A stretch of 64,000 nucleotides of DNA from Lactobacillus intestinalis (GTDB lineage: Bacteria; Bacillota; Bacilli; Lactobacillales; Lactobacillaceae). The notes beneath the pieces were generated by a model. The model had not been told where the DNA came from. It was given only the letters and a program-made list of their open reading frames with translations, and made no database searches. Shown one piece after another: positions 36,995-46,088 of the stretch. The stretch spans positions 744,001 through 808,000 of the forward strand of contig NZ_CP072983.1 of assembly GCF_024397795.1 (NCBI RefSeq). Direction: 5' to 3'. The first letter of the stretch is position 1; each line of letters starts with the position of its first letter. A program made the position numbers and the translations under genes.

Positions 36995-37684
36995 ATGGCT
37001 GAAAATAAGAAGAAGCGAAATGTTGGTCAAATTCTTTTAAGAATTGCAGCCATCATTCTGTTAATTGTTGGTTTAATTCTCATCTTTAATCGACAAATTC
37101 GGAATCAAATGGTGCGACAAAATCAATCTAAAGCACTAGGTTCATTAACTGCTGAAAAGATTGAAAAAAACCAAAAAAAGAAAGGGATGTATGACTTTAG
37201 CAAAGTTAAAGAAATTGACTTCGCCCAAGTTACACGTTCTCAAGTTAAAAATAATTCTGATGCCATTGGAGCAATGGCTATTCCTGATATAAACATGTAT
37301 TTACCAGTCATGCTTGGATTGTCAGATGATGCAATGTCAACTGGCGGAGGAACCATGCGTGATGGAGAAGTGATGGGTCAAGGTAACTTTGCTTTAGCAG
37401 GTCACTATATGACTTCTAAAGGAGTGCTTTTTTCACCGCTAGAAGATTCAAAAAAAGGTCAATTAATTTATTTGACTAATTTAAAGAAGATTTTTGTTTA
37501 TAAAATCTATATGAAAAAGAAAGTTAATCCATACGCTGTCTGGCTAGTTAACAACACTAAAAAGCCAATTGTAACTTTAATTACGTGTGCTGATGGTGGA
37601 GTTAATCGCTGGGCTGTACGAGGAAATTTGATTAAGACTGAACAGGCAACGAATAAGAATTTACAGGTGTTTAAACTTAAATAA
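36995..37684 (+). CDS. srtA: Class A sortase
   Basis: Sortase A anchors LPXTG surface proteins to peptidoglycan. The 229-residue protein has a basic N-terminus and a signal-anchor segment (about 11-31), then the sortase barrel with catalytic His137 (ALAGHYM), Cys198 in TLITC and Arg205 in GVNRW. It sits 3 nt after lepA and overlaps recJ by one base, so it is expressed with housekeeping genes. No substrate gene is nearby, consistent with a housekeeping sortase acting genome-wide. Confidence 0.93.
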   Translation: MAENKKKRNVGQILLRIAAIILLIVGLILIFNRQIRNQMVRQNQSKALGSLTAEKIEKNQKKKGMYDFSKVKEIDFAQVTRSQVKNNSDAIGAMAIPDINMYLPVMLGLSDDAMSTGGGTMRDGEVMGQGNFALAGHYMTSKGVLFSPLEDSKKGQLIYLTNLKKIFVYKIYMKKKVNPYAVWLVNNTKKPIVTLITCADGGVNRWAVRGNLIKTEQATNKNLQVFKLK

Positions 37685-39945
37685 TGAAGTGGAAACAAAG
37701 AAATGCGGAGCCGTTAGATCCTAACTTAATTCAAGAATATCAACTTAGTCCAATTGCGGCTAAGTTGTTTTCTTTGCGGGGAATTAATACGGCTGAAAAA
37801 TTGGATTTTTGGTTTAATAGTAGTGAAGAGGATTTGGCAGATCCCTCATTAATGCATGATCTTGATAAGGCGGTTGAGCGAATTAATCAAGCGATTGACA
37901 GAGGAGAAAAAATTACTATTTATGGGGATTATGATGCTGATGGAATTACTTCAACTGCAATTATGGTGGAAACTCTAGGTATTCTAGGTGCTGATGTGCA
38001 CTATTTTATTCCTAACCGCTTTAAAGAGGGATATGGTCCAAATCTTGATAACTATAAAAAGATTGTTGCAGATGGAACTAAACTCATTATTACGGTAGAT
38101 AATGGGGTAACCGGCGTCGATGAAGTAGCTTATGCTAAAACAGAAGGTGTCGATACGATTATTACCGATCATCATACTTTCCAAGAAAAAGTGCCAGATT
38201 CTTATGCTTTAGTTCATTGCAATTATCCAGGTCAAACTTATCCTTTTGATGATTATTGTGGGGCTGGTGTAGCTTATACACTTTGCCGGAAGTTAATGGA
38301 AGATCCTTTACCAGAATTACTCGATTTAGTGATGATTGGGACCATTGGGGATATGGTTAAGGTGAGTGGAGAAGGTCATATTATTGTTAAGCGTGGTTTG
38401 GAAATCTTCAATCGTACCGATCGACCAGGATTGCGTGCTTTGGTTAAAAATGCTGGCCTTAAACTAGGAAATTTAGATGAAACCGATATTGGTTTTAATA
38501 TTTCTCCGCGTCTAAATGCAACTGGACGCCTAGATAATGCAAGTTTAGCTGTAGAATTGCTTTTAGCAGATGATGAGTTTGAAGCTAAACAATTGGCCGA
38601 TAAAATTGAAGAGTTAAACAATAAACGGCGTGAACTCACCCAAGAAGTTTATAAAAGCTGTTTAAATCAGGTTAAGATGAACAATTGGCAAAGAAGTAAT
38701 ACCCTAGTTTTATATGATCCTGATTTTCATGAGGGGGTTTTAGGTTTAGTTGCTAATAAAATTGCTACTACTCTGCATAAGCCAACTCTTGTTTTAACTA
38801 AAAATGATCAAGGTGAGGTTAAGGGTTCTGGCCGCTCAGGTAAAAACTTTAATTTGTTTAACGCTTTGAATCCATTAAAGAAATTATTTACTAAATTTGG
38901 TGGTCATGATTTTGCCTGTGGCCTATCAATGACTGAAGATAAGATTCCTGAGTTGCGTGAAAAGCTAGAGAGTGGTTTTCATGTTGAGCAAGAAAGCGCA
39001 GAAGAGTATGATTTTGAACTCCCTCTAAAAGATTTGTCTTTAGACACTCTGGAGCAAATAAATCAGGCGGGACCTTTTGGTACTGATAATCCTAAACCAG
39101 TTTTTAGTGTTTCTGATTTTCAAATTAAAAACTTTATTCGAATGGGTCAGGAGAAGAATCATATTCGCTTTAATGCGGTAAAAGATGATGGTTCTCTTAC
39201 TGTGGTAGGTTTTAACAAAGATTATTTAGATAATGATCTTTTACCTTTTATTTCAAAGGTATTTGTAGAATTAAATCGCAATACTTATAAGAATAAAGTT
39301 AGTTTACAAGCCATTATGAAAGGCGTTGATTTTGCAGCTCCGAAATTAGCTGTGCCAGCACCAATAATCGATTTGCGTAATGAAAGTTATGTTATGGGCT
39401 TTGCGGATCGTTATTTGCTTTTCAATGAGAAAAATATTCCAGCTGTTGAAAATTTAGGAATTGATCCAGAAAAAATCACTTTAGTTAAAGATTACGATCA
39501 AGCAGATGAAGTAGTTGTTTTGCTGGATACACCAAAAAACAAGATTGAATTGGACCAAGCTTTACAAAATAATTATCAGCAACTATATTTGCGCTTTTTA
39601 CTCGATCAGCTTCCCGTAGAAAAGCTTCCTGCTAAATCTTATTTCGGAAAAGTGTTAAAGTATATTTATGCCCATCCCACTTTAAAACCGCAAGATTATC
39701 AAGCAGTAGCTCCTTATTTGGGCTTAGACTATGATAGTGTATTGTTCATTTTACGTGTCTTTTTTGAATTGGGCTTTGTTAAGTTAGATGATGATAAGTT
39801 AGTAGGAGTTAAACATCCCCAGAAGAAGCCCCTATCTCAATCTAAATACTTGCTTGCAACTAATTCTCAAATTAAATTTGTTAATGAATTGCGGCATATG
39901 TCAACGACTACTTTATTAAACTACATTGATCAGCTTAGAAATTAA
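37684..39945 (+). CDS. recJ: Single-stranded-DNA-specific exonuclease RecJ
   Basis: RecJ degrades single-stranded DNA 5' to 3' in recombination and mismatch repair. The 753-residue protein has the DHH phosphoesterase motifs YGDYDADGITS (about 79) and TDHH (about 160), the DHHA1 region with GGHDFACGLSM (about 410) and an OB fold, followed by the roughly 200-residue C-terminal domain typical of Firmicute RecJ. ATG overlaps the srtA stop by one base. Confidence 0.95.
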   Translation: MKWKQRNAEPLDPNLIQEYQLSPIAAKLFSLRGINTAEKLDFWFNSSEEDLADPSLMHDLDKAVERINQAIDRGEKITIYGDYDADGITSTAIMVETLGILGADVHYFIPNRFKEGYGPNLDNYKKIVADGTKLIITVDNGVTGVDEVAYAKTEGVDTIITDHHTFQEKVPDSYALVHCNYPGQTYPFDDYCGAGVAYTLCRKLMEDPLPELLDLVMIGTIGDMVKVSGEGHIIVKRGLEIFNRTDRPGLRALVKNAGLKLGNLDETDIGFNISPRLNATGRLDNASLAVELLLADDEFEAKQLADKIEELNNKRRELTQEVYKSCLNQVKMNNWQRSNTLVLYDPDFHEGVLGLVANKIATTLHKPTLVLTKNDQGEVKGSGRSGKNFNLFNALNPLKKLFTKFGGHDFACGLSMTEDKIPELREKLESGFHVEQESAEEYDFELPLKDLSLDTLEQINQAGPFGTDNPKPVFSVSDFQIKNFIRMGQEKNHIRFNAVKDDGSLTVVGFNKDYLDNDLLPFISKVFVELNRNTYKNKVSLQAIMKGVDFAAPKLAVPAPIIDLRNESYVMGFADRYLLFNEKNIPAVENLGIDPEKITLVKDYDQADEVVVLLDTPKNKIELDQALQNNYQQLYLRFLLDQLPVEKLPAKSYFGKVLKYIYAHPTLKPQDYQAVAPYLGLDYDSVLFILRVFFELGFVKLDDDKLVGVKHPQKKPLSQSKYLLATNSQIKFVNELRHMSTTTLLNYIDQLRN

Positions 39946-39981
39946 TAATTTGGCTGTTTTAAGTGTTTTTATGCGAAAAAT

Positions 39982-39998
39982 CTGTTAAAATATAACAG
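39982..39998 (+). promoter_or_regulatory. Extended -10 of apt promoter overlapped by a perfect inverted repeat
   Basis: TGT-TAAAAT (39983-39991) is an extended -10. It is embedded in CTGTTA (39982-39987) / TAACAG (39993-39998), a perfect 6-bp inverted repeat with 5-nt spacer, which could be an operator. No regulator is identified. Confidence 0.4.
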
Positions 39999-40048
39999 TC
40001 AAAAGTGTTTTTAATGAACACAAAGATTTATGGAGGTTTTTTCTTCTT

Positions 40049-40576
40049 ATGGCAATTGATTTTAAAGAACATATCGCAAGCGTTCAGGATTTTCCAAATA
40101 AAGGAATTGTTTTCCGTGATATTACGCCAATTTTGCAAGATGGTGAACTTTATCGCGCAGCAACTCATGAATTAGCAGAATATGCAAAGAGCAGAAATGC
40201 TGATGTTATCGTGGGTCCTGAAGCAAGAGGATTTATTGTAGGTTGTCCAGTTGCAACTGAGTTGGGTGTTGGTTTTGTTCCAGCTAGAAAGCCACACAAG
40301 TTGCCACGAGAAGTAGAACGTGCTTCATATGATCTAGAATACGGTTCTAACAGCTTAGAAATGCATAAAGATGCAATCAAGCCAGGTCAAAGAGTAGTTC
40401 TTTGTGATGATTTATTAGCAACTGCTGGTACCTTAAGAGCTTCAAAAGAATTAATTGAAAATCTTGGTGGTAAACTCGTTGGAGCTGCTTTTTACATTGA
40501 ATTGCCAGACCTTAAGGGCCGTGAAAAGTTACCAGATTTAGATATTTACTCTCTTGTACAATATCATGGTGCTTAA
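40049..40576 (+). CDS. apt: Adenine phosphoribosyltransferase
   Basis: Apt salvages adenine to AMP using PRPP. The 175-residue protein has the family signature [14 protein letters not shown] near residue 57 and the PRPP-binding loop [14 protein letters not shown] near 116. It carries FRDITPIL and KPHKLPRE stretches typical of bacterial Apt. GGAGG precedes ATG 40049. In many Firmicutes apt follows recJ, as here, though it has its own promoter. Confidence 0.97.
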   Translation: MAIDFKEHIASVQDFPNKGIVFRDITPILQDGELYRAATHELAEYAKSRNADVIVGPEARGFIVGCPVATELGVGFVPARKPHKLPREVERASYDLEYGSNSLEMHKDAIKPGQRVVLCDDLLATAGTLRASKELIENLGGKLVGAAFYIELPDLKGREKLPDLDIYSLVQYHGA

Positions 40577-40600
40577 TTAATCAACAGAAATAGTAAAGAT

Positions 40601-40637
40601 AAAACTTCAAGGAAAAATTTCTTGGAGTTTTATTTTT
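40601..40637 (+). terminator. Terminator after apt
   Basis: AAAACTTCAAG (40601-40611) pairs with CTTGGAGTTTT (40621-40631) and runs into T's. It overlaps an in-frame TTG at 40622, which argues that the next gene starts later. Confidence 0.75.
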
Positions 40638-40648
40638 TAGGTAAAAAT

Positions 40649-41473
40649 ATGATAAAAGAAATTGTAGATAATGCTTTAAAGGCGCTTCTTTATGAAGCTG
40701 TAACTTTGCCAAAACCTGGTTTGGTTGATCCAGTCGATCAGGGTTCACATCCAGATATGGATATTTATACTTTTATTGATAGCAGTGTAGCATTGGCCCC
40801 ATACTTAAATAAAGCCGCGCAGATTGGTGAAGAGTTTAAGGGGCACAACTTAACTCAAATGTTTCAAAAGTTGCGACAAGAGGGTTTTTTAGCCGAAACA
40901 GAGATGTTGAGGGCAACTCAAGCTATTAATACGCATAAAGGTGCAATTTTTTCTTTAGGGATATTTGTATGTGCGCAAAGTTATGCGAAAAAACATGAGC
41001 AAGATATTTTTGAAGTTATTAAAAAAATGTGTCGAGGATTAATTCATCATGATTTAAGTACCTTAAATAAAAAGCACTTAACTGCAGGTGAAGAGCAATA
41101 TGTAAAATATCAAATTGGAGGCGTCCGTGAACTTGCTGAAAGGGGATATCCAATTGTGAGGGATAGCAGTCTACCATATTTAAAAATGAGTCAGGGGACA
41201 ATTAATCAGCGCTTATTAGATACTCTAATGAAAATTGCAAGTCAGGCCGATGATACAACCTTTGTTAAAAGGGCTCAAGGAAGACAGACACTAGCTTGGC
41301 TTCATGAAATAAGTGAAAAATTTTTGAAATTAGGTGGGAGTAAAACCCAAGCGGGGATGCAATTTTTGAAAGAGGAAAATGCGATTTTTAAAGAACACGA
41401 CTATACAATTGGAGGGTGTGCTGATTTATTAATCGTGACCATCTTTATGGCTTTAGAGGAAAATAGTTTGTAA
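40649..41473 (+). CDS. CitG-family triphosphoribosyl-dephospho-CoA synthase homologue (orphan)
   Basis: CitG/MdcB enzymes make the prosthetic-group precursor 2'-(5''-triphosphoribosyl)-3'-dephospho-CoA for citrate or malonate lyases. The 274-residue protein has the family motifs LPKPGLVDPVDQGSH near the start, NTHKGAIFSLG (about 110) and GGCADLLIV near the end. I start at ATG 40649 because an upstream TTG frame lies in the apt terminator; the ribosome site AGG is weak. No citC, citD, citE, citF or citX genes are in the window, so the lyase partner, if any, is elsewhere or lost. Confidence 0.8.
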   Translation: MIKEIVDNALKALLYEAVTLPKPGLVDPVDQGSHPDMDIYTFIDSSVALAPYLNKAAQIGEEFKGHNLTQMFQKLRQEGFLAETEMLRATQAINTHKGAIFSLGIFVCAQSYAKKHEQDIFEVIKKMCRGLIHHDLSTLNKKHLTAGEEQYVKYQIGGVRELAERGYPIVRDSSLPYLKMSQGTINQRLLDTLMKIASQADDTTFVKRAQGRQTLAWLHEISEKFLKLGGSKTQAGMQFLKEENAIFKEHDYTIGGCADLLIVTIFMALEENSL

Positions 41474-41490
41474 AAAATAAGCACTATCTT

Positions 41491-41519
41491 TTTACAAGTT
41501 AAGTATTTTCATATATAAT
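41491..41519 (+). promoter_or_regulatory. Promoter of GNAT acetyltransferase gene
   Basis: TTTACA (41491-41496) and TATAAT (41514-41519) have 17 nt spacing and lie 29 nt before the start codon. Confidence 0.7.
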
Positions 41520-41548
41520 ATTTACCGTTATAAAAAATAAAGGGAAGT

Positions 41549-42079
41549 GTGAAGAATATGCAACTAAGACAAGCTACGATGGCTGATTTTGATCAAATTA
41601 TGACTATTCTTAAGGATGGCGCCAACCAATTGGCTGAAAGAGGCGTAGAGCAATGGCAAGGGGATTATCCTTCACCAGATCAAATCAAAGAAGATATTGA
41701 AAATGGCTGGGCTTACTTGGCTGTTTCTCAAGATGGTGAAACTGTTGGTGCAATTGCTATTGTTCCTTCGCCAGATCATTCTTATGATAAGCTTGATGGT
41801 AAGTGGTTACTTGATACGGAAAACTACTTGGTAATTCATAGAGTAGCTATTCACTCAAATCATGCAGGGAAAGGTTATGCTACTAAGCTTTTAACTGAGG
41901 TTATCAATTATATTAAAGAGCATCGATCAGATATCGATTCAATTAGAATTGATACTCATGAAGATAATAAGGCAATGCAACATTTAATTGATAAGATGGG
42001 CTTTACCCGTGTCGGAACTTTGCATGGTGTTTATCGACCTGATGAAACTTCATATGTTTATGAACTAAAAACTAAATAA
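41549..42079 (+). CDS. GNAT-family N-acetyltransferase
   Basis: This 176-residue protein belongs to the GNAT fold. The central part has VIHRVAIHSNHAGKGYATKLL, the acetyl-CoA binding motif A with a Q/RxxGxG/A-like loop (HAGKGYA), and the later IRIDTHEDNKAMQHLIDKMGF motif B. The substrate (amine, amino acid or protein) cannot be told. A good promoter stands directly upstream and it is convergent with the cardiolipin synthase gene, separated by a bidirectional terminator. Confidence 0.88.
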   Translation: MKNMQLRQATMADFDQIMTILKDGANQLAERGVEQWQGDYPSPDQIKEDIENGWAYLAVSQDGETVGAIAIVPSPDHSYDKLDGKWLLDTENYLVIHRVAIHSNHAGKGYATKLLTEVINYIKEHRSDIDSIRIDTHEDNKAMQHLIDKMGFTRVGTLHGVYRPDETSYVYELKTK

Positions 42080-42081
42080 TG

Positions 42082-42118
42082 AAAAAGATGATCTTTGAAT
42101 TAGAAGATCATCTTTTTT
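42082..42118. terminator. Bidirectional terminator between GNAT gene and cls
   Basis: AAAAAGATGATCTT (42082-42095) pairs perfectly with AAGATCATCTTTTT (from 42104) between convergent genes. Confidence 0.85.
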
Positions 42119-42119
42119 A

Positions 42120-43604
42120 TTATAAAATCGGAGATAGTAGTCTGGAGAAATATTGTTTAAATTTGCGCCATCTACTTTGTTTGTCGAAGTATTCATTAGT
42201 CATCAAAGTTGAAACTTTTAAATCTTCTTCAAAGATCTTCTTCAACTTTTTAGTCAATTCAGGACTATAGTTAAAAGCATTTACTTCAAAATTTAAACTG
42301 TAGCTTCGATAGTCTTGATTTGCAGATCCTACAGAAGAGATGTTAGAACCACTGACGACAGTTTTTGCATGAATAAAACCATTATTGTACTTATAAACTT
42401 TTACCCCGTTTTCAGTTAAATATTTAGCATAATATTCAGTTGCTCGATAAACAAAGGGATGATCTGGCATACATGGAACCATGATGCGCACATCAACGCC
42501 GCTTTTGGCAGCAATGATTAAAGCTTCCAAAATGGATGGTTCTGGGATCAAATACGGAGTTTGAATGTAGATATATTCTTTGGCGGTGGCAATAATGCCT
42601 TCATATCCACGGCGAATAGCAAAATCTTGACTATCAGGCCCCGAAGAAACAATCTGCATTGCTACATCATTTTTAGATGAAGGACGCTTTAACTTAATAT
42701 GCTCCAAATTATCAAGAGGATATTTAGGTAGATGAGATTTCCGACAGGAAGTATTCCAATCCATGGCGAATCTAAATTCCATCATGATGGGAGCTTGCCC
42801 GACAACCCGCATGTGAGTATCACGCCAATGGCCGAATTTTGGTGATTTGTCAACGTATTGATCACCAATGTTAAATCCACCTATATAACCAATTGTATGG
42901 TCGATAATCACTAATTTACGATGCAAATGATAGTTTAAACGAGGTGTACGAATTTTATATTTACTTGAACTTGAAATGAATGGCTGTGCCTCACCGCCTA
43001 ATTTTCGTAAATTGCTAAAAAATCGTGCCTTAGTACCGTGCGACCCGTTAGCATCATAAAGTACACGTACTTTAACGCCACGTTTTGCGGCAGCTTCTAG
43101 CGCGGATAAAACGCGATGACCTAATTCATCGGAATAAAAAGTATAAAATTCTACATCAACAAACTCTTTTGCCTGATTGATATTAGCAATTATATTATCG
43201 AATAGGTCATTACCATCTGTAAAAAGTTCAACTTGATTATCTAAGGTTAAAATTGCTTTATCATTGTTTAAATTTAAATCTGTCAGCATGCGCGCTCGTT
43301 TTTCTTGATCCGCTTTTGGAAGTAGATCATGTTCTTCTAAACGCTTACGCTGTTTTTCCAAATAGCGCTCTTGGACTTCTTGTTGCGCTTTTTTCATTGC
43401 AAAAATCTCGTCATGAGATAGTTGCCTCCCCAAAAATAAATAAATGATAAATCCAATTACTGGAAAAACTGATAGAACTAATAACCACGCCCAGGTTGAA
43501 GCAATATCGCGCCGACTTCTAAATACGGTCCAGATAGCTAATCCAATATTGATTACCCACAGTACCTCGATGATGCGTCTAATCACATCCCATGTCCAAA
43601 TCAT
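42120..43604 (-). CDS. cls: Cardiolipin synthase
   Basis: Cls condenses two phosphatidylglycerol molecules into cardiolipin at the membrane. The 494-residue protein has two N-terminal membrane segments (about 5-55) and two phospholipase-D HKD motifs: HRKLVIIDHTIGYIGG near 230 and HAKTVVSGSNISSVGSAN near 410. Length and order match bacterial Cls. It lies after the P-type ATPase gene on the same strand, but a terminator separates them. Confidence 0.95.
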   Translation of the reverse strand: MIWTWDVIRRIIEVLWVINIGLAIWTVFRSRRDIASTWAWLLVLSVFPVIGFIIYLFLGRQLSHDEIFAMKKAQQEVQERYLEKQRKRLEEHDLLPKADQEKRARMLTDLNLNNDKAILTLDNQVELFTDGNDLFDNIIANINQAKEFVDVEFYTFYSDELGHRVLSALEAAAKRGVKVRVLYDANGSHGTKARFFSNLRKLGGEAQPFISSSSKYKIRTPRLNYHLHRKLVIIDHTIGYIGGFNIGDQYVDKSPKFGHWRDTHMRVVGQAPIMMEFRFAMDWNTSCRKSHLPKYPLDNLEHIKLKRPSSKNDVAMQIVSSGPDSQDFAIRRGYEGIIATAKEYIYIQTPYLIPEPSILEALIIAAKSGVDVRIMVPCMPDHPFVYRATEYYAKYLTENGVKVYKYNNGFIHAKTVVSGSNISSVGSANQDYRSYSLNFEVNAFNYSPELTKKLKKIFEEDLKVSTLMTNEYFDKQSRWRKFKQYFSRLLSPIL

Positions 43605-43658
43605 TTTCTCTCACTCTTTTCTTGAAACGCTATTAGTTATTTTAGCAGAATCAGGGCA

Positions 43659-43690
43659 AAAAAAAGAAGCCAATATTGACTTCTTTTGAG
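43659..43690 (-). terminator. Terminator after the P-type ATPase gene
   Basis: AAAAGAAGCCAAT pairs with ATTGACTTCTTTT, and on the minus strand a T run follows. It separates the ATPase transcript from cls. Confidence 0.75.
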
Positions 43691-43691
43691 C

Positions 43692-45965
43692 TTAACGATT
43701 TTTCATAATAGGTTGATAGAACAAATCGATGACAATTGCAGCAATTAAAGCAATTACAAAAGTAAGTAGTAAATTAGTCCAACTAATTTGAGTCATTGCA
43801 ATACCAAACAATGCTAAGATGAAAGTGATTAGGACATCGGCAATTTGAACACTTCCAACTAATTTAGATGGATAATCTTGCCAGAAGTATTTGCGAGTTC
43901 TGGTAATGAGCACAATTAACATCGCACTTAATACCAAGTAAACATACACTATTGTTGAAACCGTTCCATGACTGAAACCATGAGTGTTCAAATACCAAAC
44001 AAACAGCATTCCAATTACAGTCCAACCAGCAGCAAGAGAGAAGGCTATCTTAGCAAGTTTTGCCATGTTCCAACTTTCTGGTTTATAAGTAATGTGTGTC
44101 CGGTCAGTTCCGATCATCATGGTTACCATGTTATTCATGATGGTGTAGATAACCATTGCATTTAAAGCCATTGGTAAATAATCAAAGAAGAGATAGCCAA
44201 AAGTCAAAAGCATTGTTAATTCAGCAGTTCTAGAAAGTTTGGTTAAAGACCAAGTGGTCATTCTTTGGTAAACACGGTGACCAGCATCTAAAATCTTAAT
44301 AATAGAAGTAAGACCATCGTTAAGTAAAACCATCTTTCCTGATCTTTTAGCAACGTCTGCGGCATTAGACATGGCAATTCCGACTTCAGCTTGCTTTAAA
44401 GCAGGAGCATCATTAACCCCGTCACCGGTCATTCCAACAATATAGCCTTTTTCTTGGAAGAGTTTAACCATATTAAGCTTATCTTCTGGTAAAACATCAG
44501 CAATTCCAGCTAGGGTAGAAACATCAGTATTATCATTAAAATCATGAATAGAGATTACTTTACCTTCAAGATCAACTTCTTGAGCAACGGCTTCGGCAGT
44601 TTTTTGGTTATCACCAGTTAACATAATTGGACGAATTCCGCGCTTTTTGATCTCATTTAAAGCTTTCTTAGAATCTGGTCTAACTTTATCTTGTAAAATA
44701 AAGACCCCGGCAAGCTTGTCATCAATTAAAACAGCTACTGAACGACCAGCTTTAAAGTTAACATGGCTAATTTTTTCGTTCGCGTTTTTATCAATTAAAG
44801 ATAATTGCTTAAATGATCCTAATTTTACATTATGACCGTCAACTTCAGCTATTGAATAACCTGTATCAGAAGTAAAAGGAACAAATTTAGATTTATCCTT
44901 AATAACTAAACCTTTATCTACAATATAGTCATCAATAGCAGTATCAATAATGCTTGGATTTCTTTGGTCAGTGGCAGCACCAGCAAGTTCTAAAACTTCC
45001 TTATTGTCTAAATCACTAAAATTATTCCAATTTGCAACGGCGGTCTTATTTTCGGTAATCGTGCCTGTCTTATCAAGTAAAAGTAGGTTTAGGTTGGCGG
45101 CATCTTGAATACCAGTCAAATCAGAAGTTAAAACTCCTTCTTTGCTTAAACGAGTAGCCTCAAATGAGTTGGAGAGGGCAAAAGTAGAAGGCATTGCCAC
45201 AGGAATTGAAGCGATAAACATCATCGCTAAGAATGGCAACATATCAATAAAAGTCTTAAAGTCCCCACCTTTGATAAAGGAAGCAATGATAATTACTAAA
45301 GTTAAAATTCCGTCGAGTAAACAAAGGTAATAAATAATTTTAGTCAATAATTGCTGTAAGTGACCTGGAGCGGCAGAATTATTGATTAGGTTGATAGTTT
45401 TACCTGAGCGAGAATTTTTACCAGTAGCAGTCACAGTAGCTAATCCGTCGCCACGTACAACTGTGGTTCCCGCATAAGCTTCTGCACCGATATGCTTTTT
45501 AACGGCGTCTGATTCGCCGGTAATTGAACTTTCATCAAAAGCCAAATCACCGCTCATAATTTTAACATCGGCTGCTAAAACATCTCCCGCTTGTAAACTG
45601 ACTAAATCTCCCACCACAAGTTCTTTAGAGTTTAACTTGATCCATTTGCCATCTCGTTTAACAGCAACGGTTGGCGTTAATTTGTGAGAAATATTGTCGA
45701 GTACTCTTCGTGATTGTTTCTTTTTAGAAGCACCATTCCAAGCTGCGAATAACAGCATCGCTAAAACAAACAAGGCTTGAATTCGTTTGCCTAAAATAAA
45801 TTCAAGAATTAATGCACCCTCAAGAATCCAAGCAGATAAATTCCATAATTTTCCTGCGAATTCTTTCCAGAAATTATACTTTGGTTCAGGCACTTCATTA
45901 AGACCATCTTTTTTAAGCCTTTTTTCGGCTTCGGCCTGAGTTAAACCGGTTAATTTTTCTGTCAT
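43692..45965 (-). CDS. Plasma-membrane-type (P3A) proton P-ATPase
   Basis: This 757-residue P-type ATPase resembles P3A proton pumps of plants, fungi and some bacteria rather than metal pumps. It starts with the LTQAEAEKRLKKDGLNEVP actuator N-terminus, has TGES at 149-152, Asp298 in DKTGTITENK as phosphorylation site, IPVAMP in the fourth membrane helix and the TGDGVNDAPALKQAEVGIAM hinge. No metal-binding N-terminal domain is present. It would pump protons (or another cation) out of the cell and could support acid tolerance alongside the F-type ATPase. A LysR gene diverges from it 123 nt away. Confidence 0.88.
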   Translation of the reverse strand: MTEKLTGLTQAEAEKRLKKDGLNEVPEPKYNFWKEFAGKLWNLSAWILEGALILEFILGKRIQALFVLAMLLFAAWNGASKKKQSRRVLDNISHKLTPTVAVKRDGKWIKLNSKELVVGDLVSLQAGDVLAADVKIMSGDLAFDESSITGESDAVKKHIGAEAYAGTTVVRGDGLATVTATGKNSRSGKTINLINNSAAPGHLQQLLTKIIYYLCLLDGILTLVIIIASFIKGGDFKTFIDMLPFLAMMFIASIPVAMPSTFALSNSFEATRLSKEGVLTSDLTGIQDAANLNLLLLDKTGTITENKTAVANWNNFSDLDNKEVLELAGAATDQRNPSIIDTAIDDYIVDKGLVIKDKSKFVPFTSDTGYSIAEVDGHNVKLGSFKQLSLIDKNANEKISHVNFKAGRSVAVLIDDKLAGVFILQDKVRPDSKKALNEIKKRGIRPIMLTGDNQKTAEAVAQEVDLEGKVISIHDFNDNTDVSTLAGIADVLPEDKLNMVKLFQEKGYIVGMTGDGVNDAPALKQAEVGIAMSNAADVAKRSGKMVLLNDGLTSIIKILDAGHRVYQRMTTWSLTKLSRTAELTMLLTFGYLFFDYLPMALNAMVIYTIMNNMVTMMIGTDRTHITYKPESWNMAKLAKIAFSLAAGWTVIGMLFVWYLNTHGFSHGTVSTIVYVYLVLSAMLIVLITRTRKYFWQDYPSKLVGSVQIADVLITFILALFGIAMTQISWTNLLLTFVIALIAAIVIDLFYQPIMKNR

Positions 45966-46088
45966 ATTACAACCCCTTCATTTTTATTCCAATGTATAAA
46001 TTAGCATAGATATTGCTTAGATGAAAATATTTACTTACAATAACTTATATAAAAATATTTAATAACTGAAGGTCCTGAAAATAATTTT

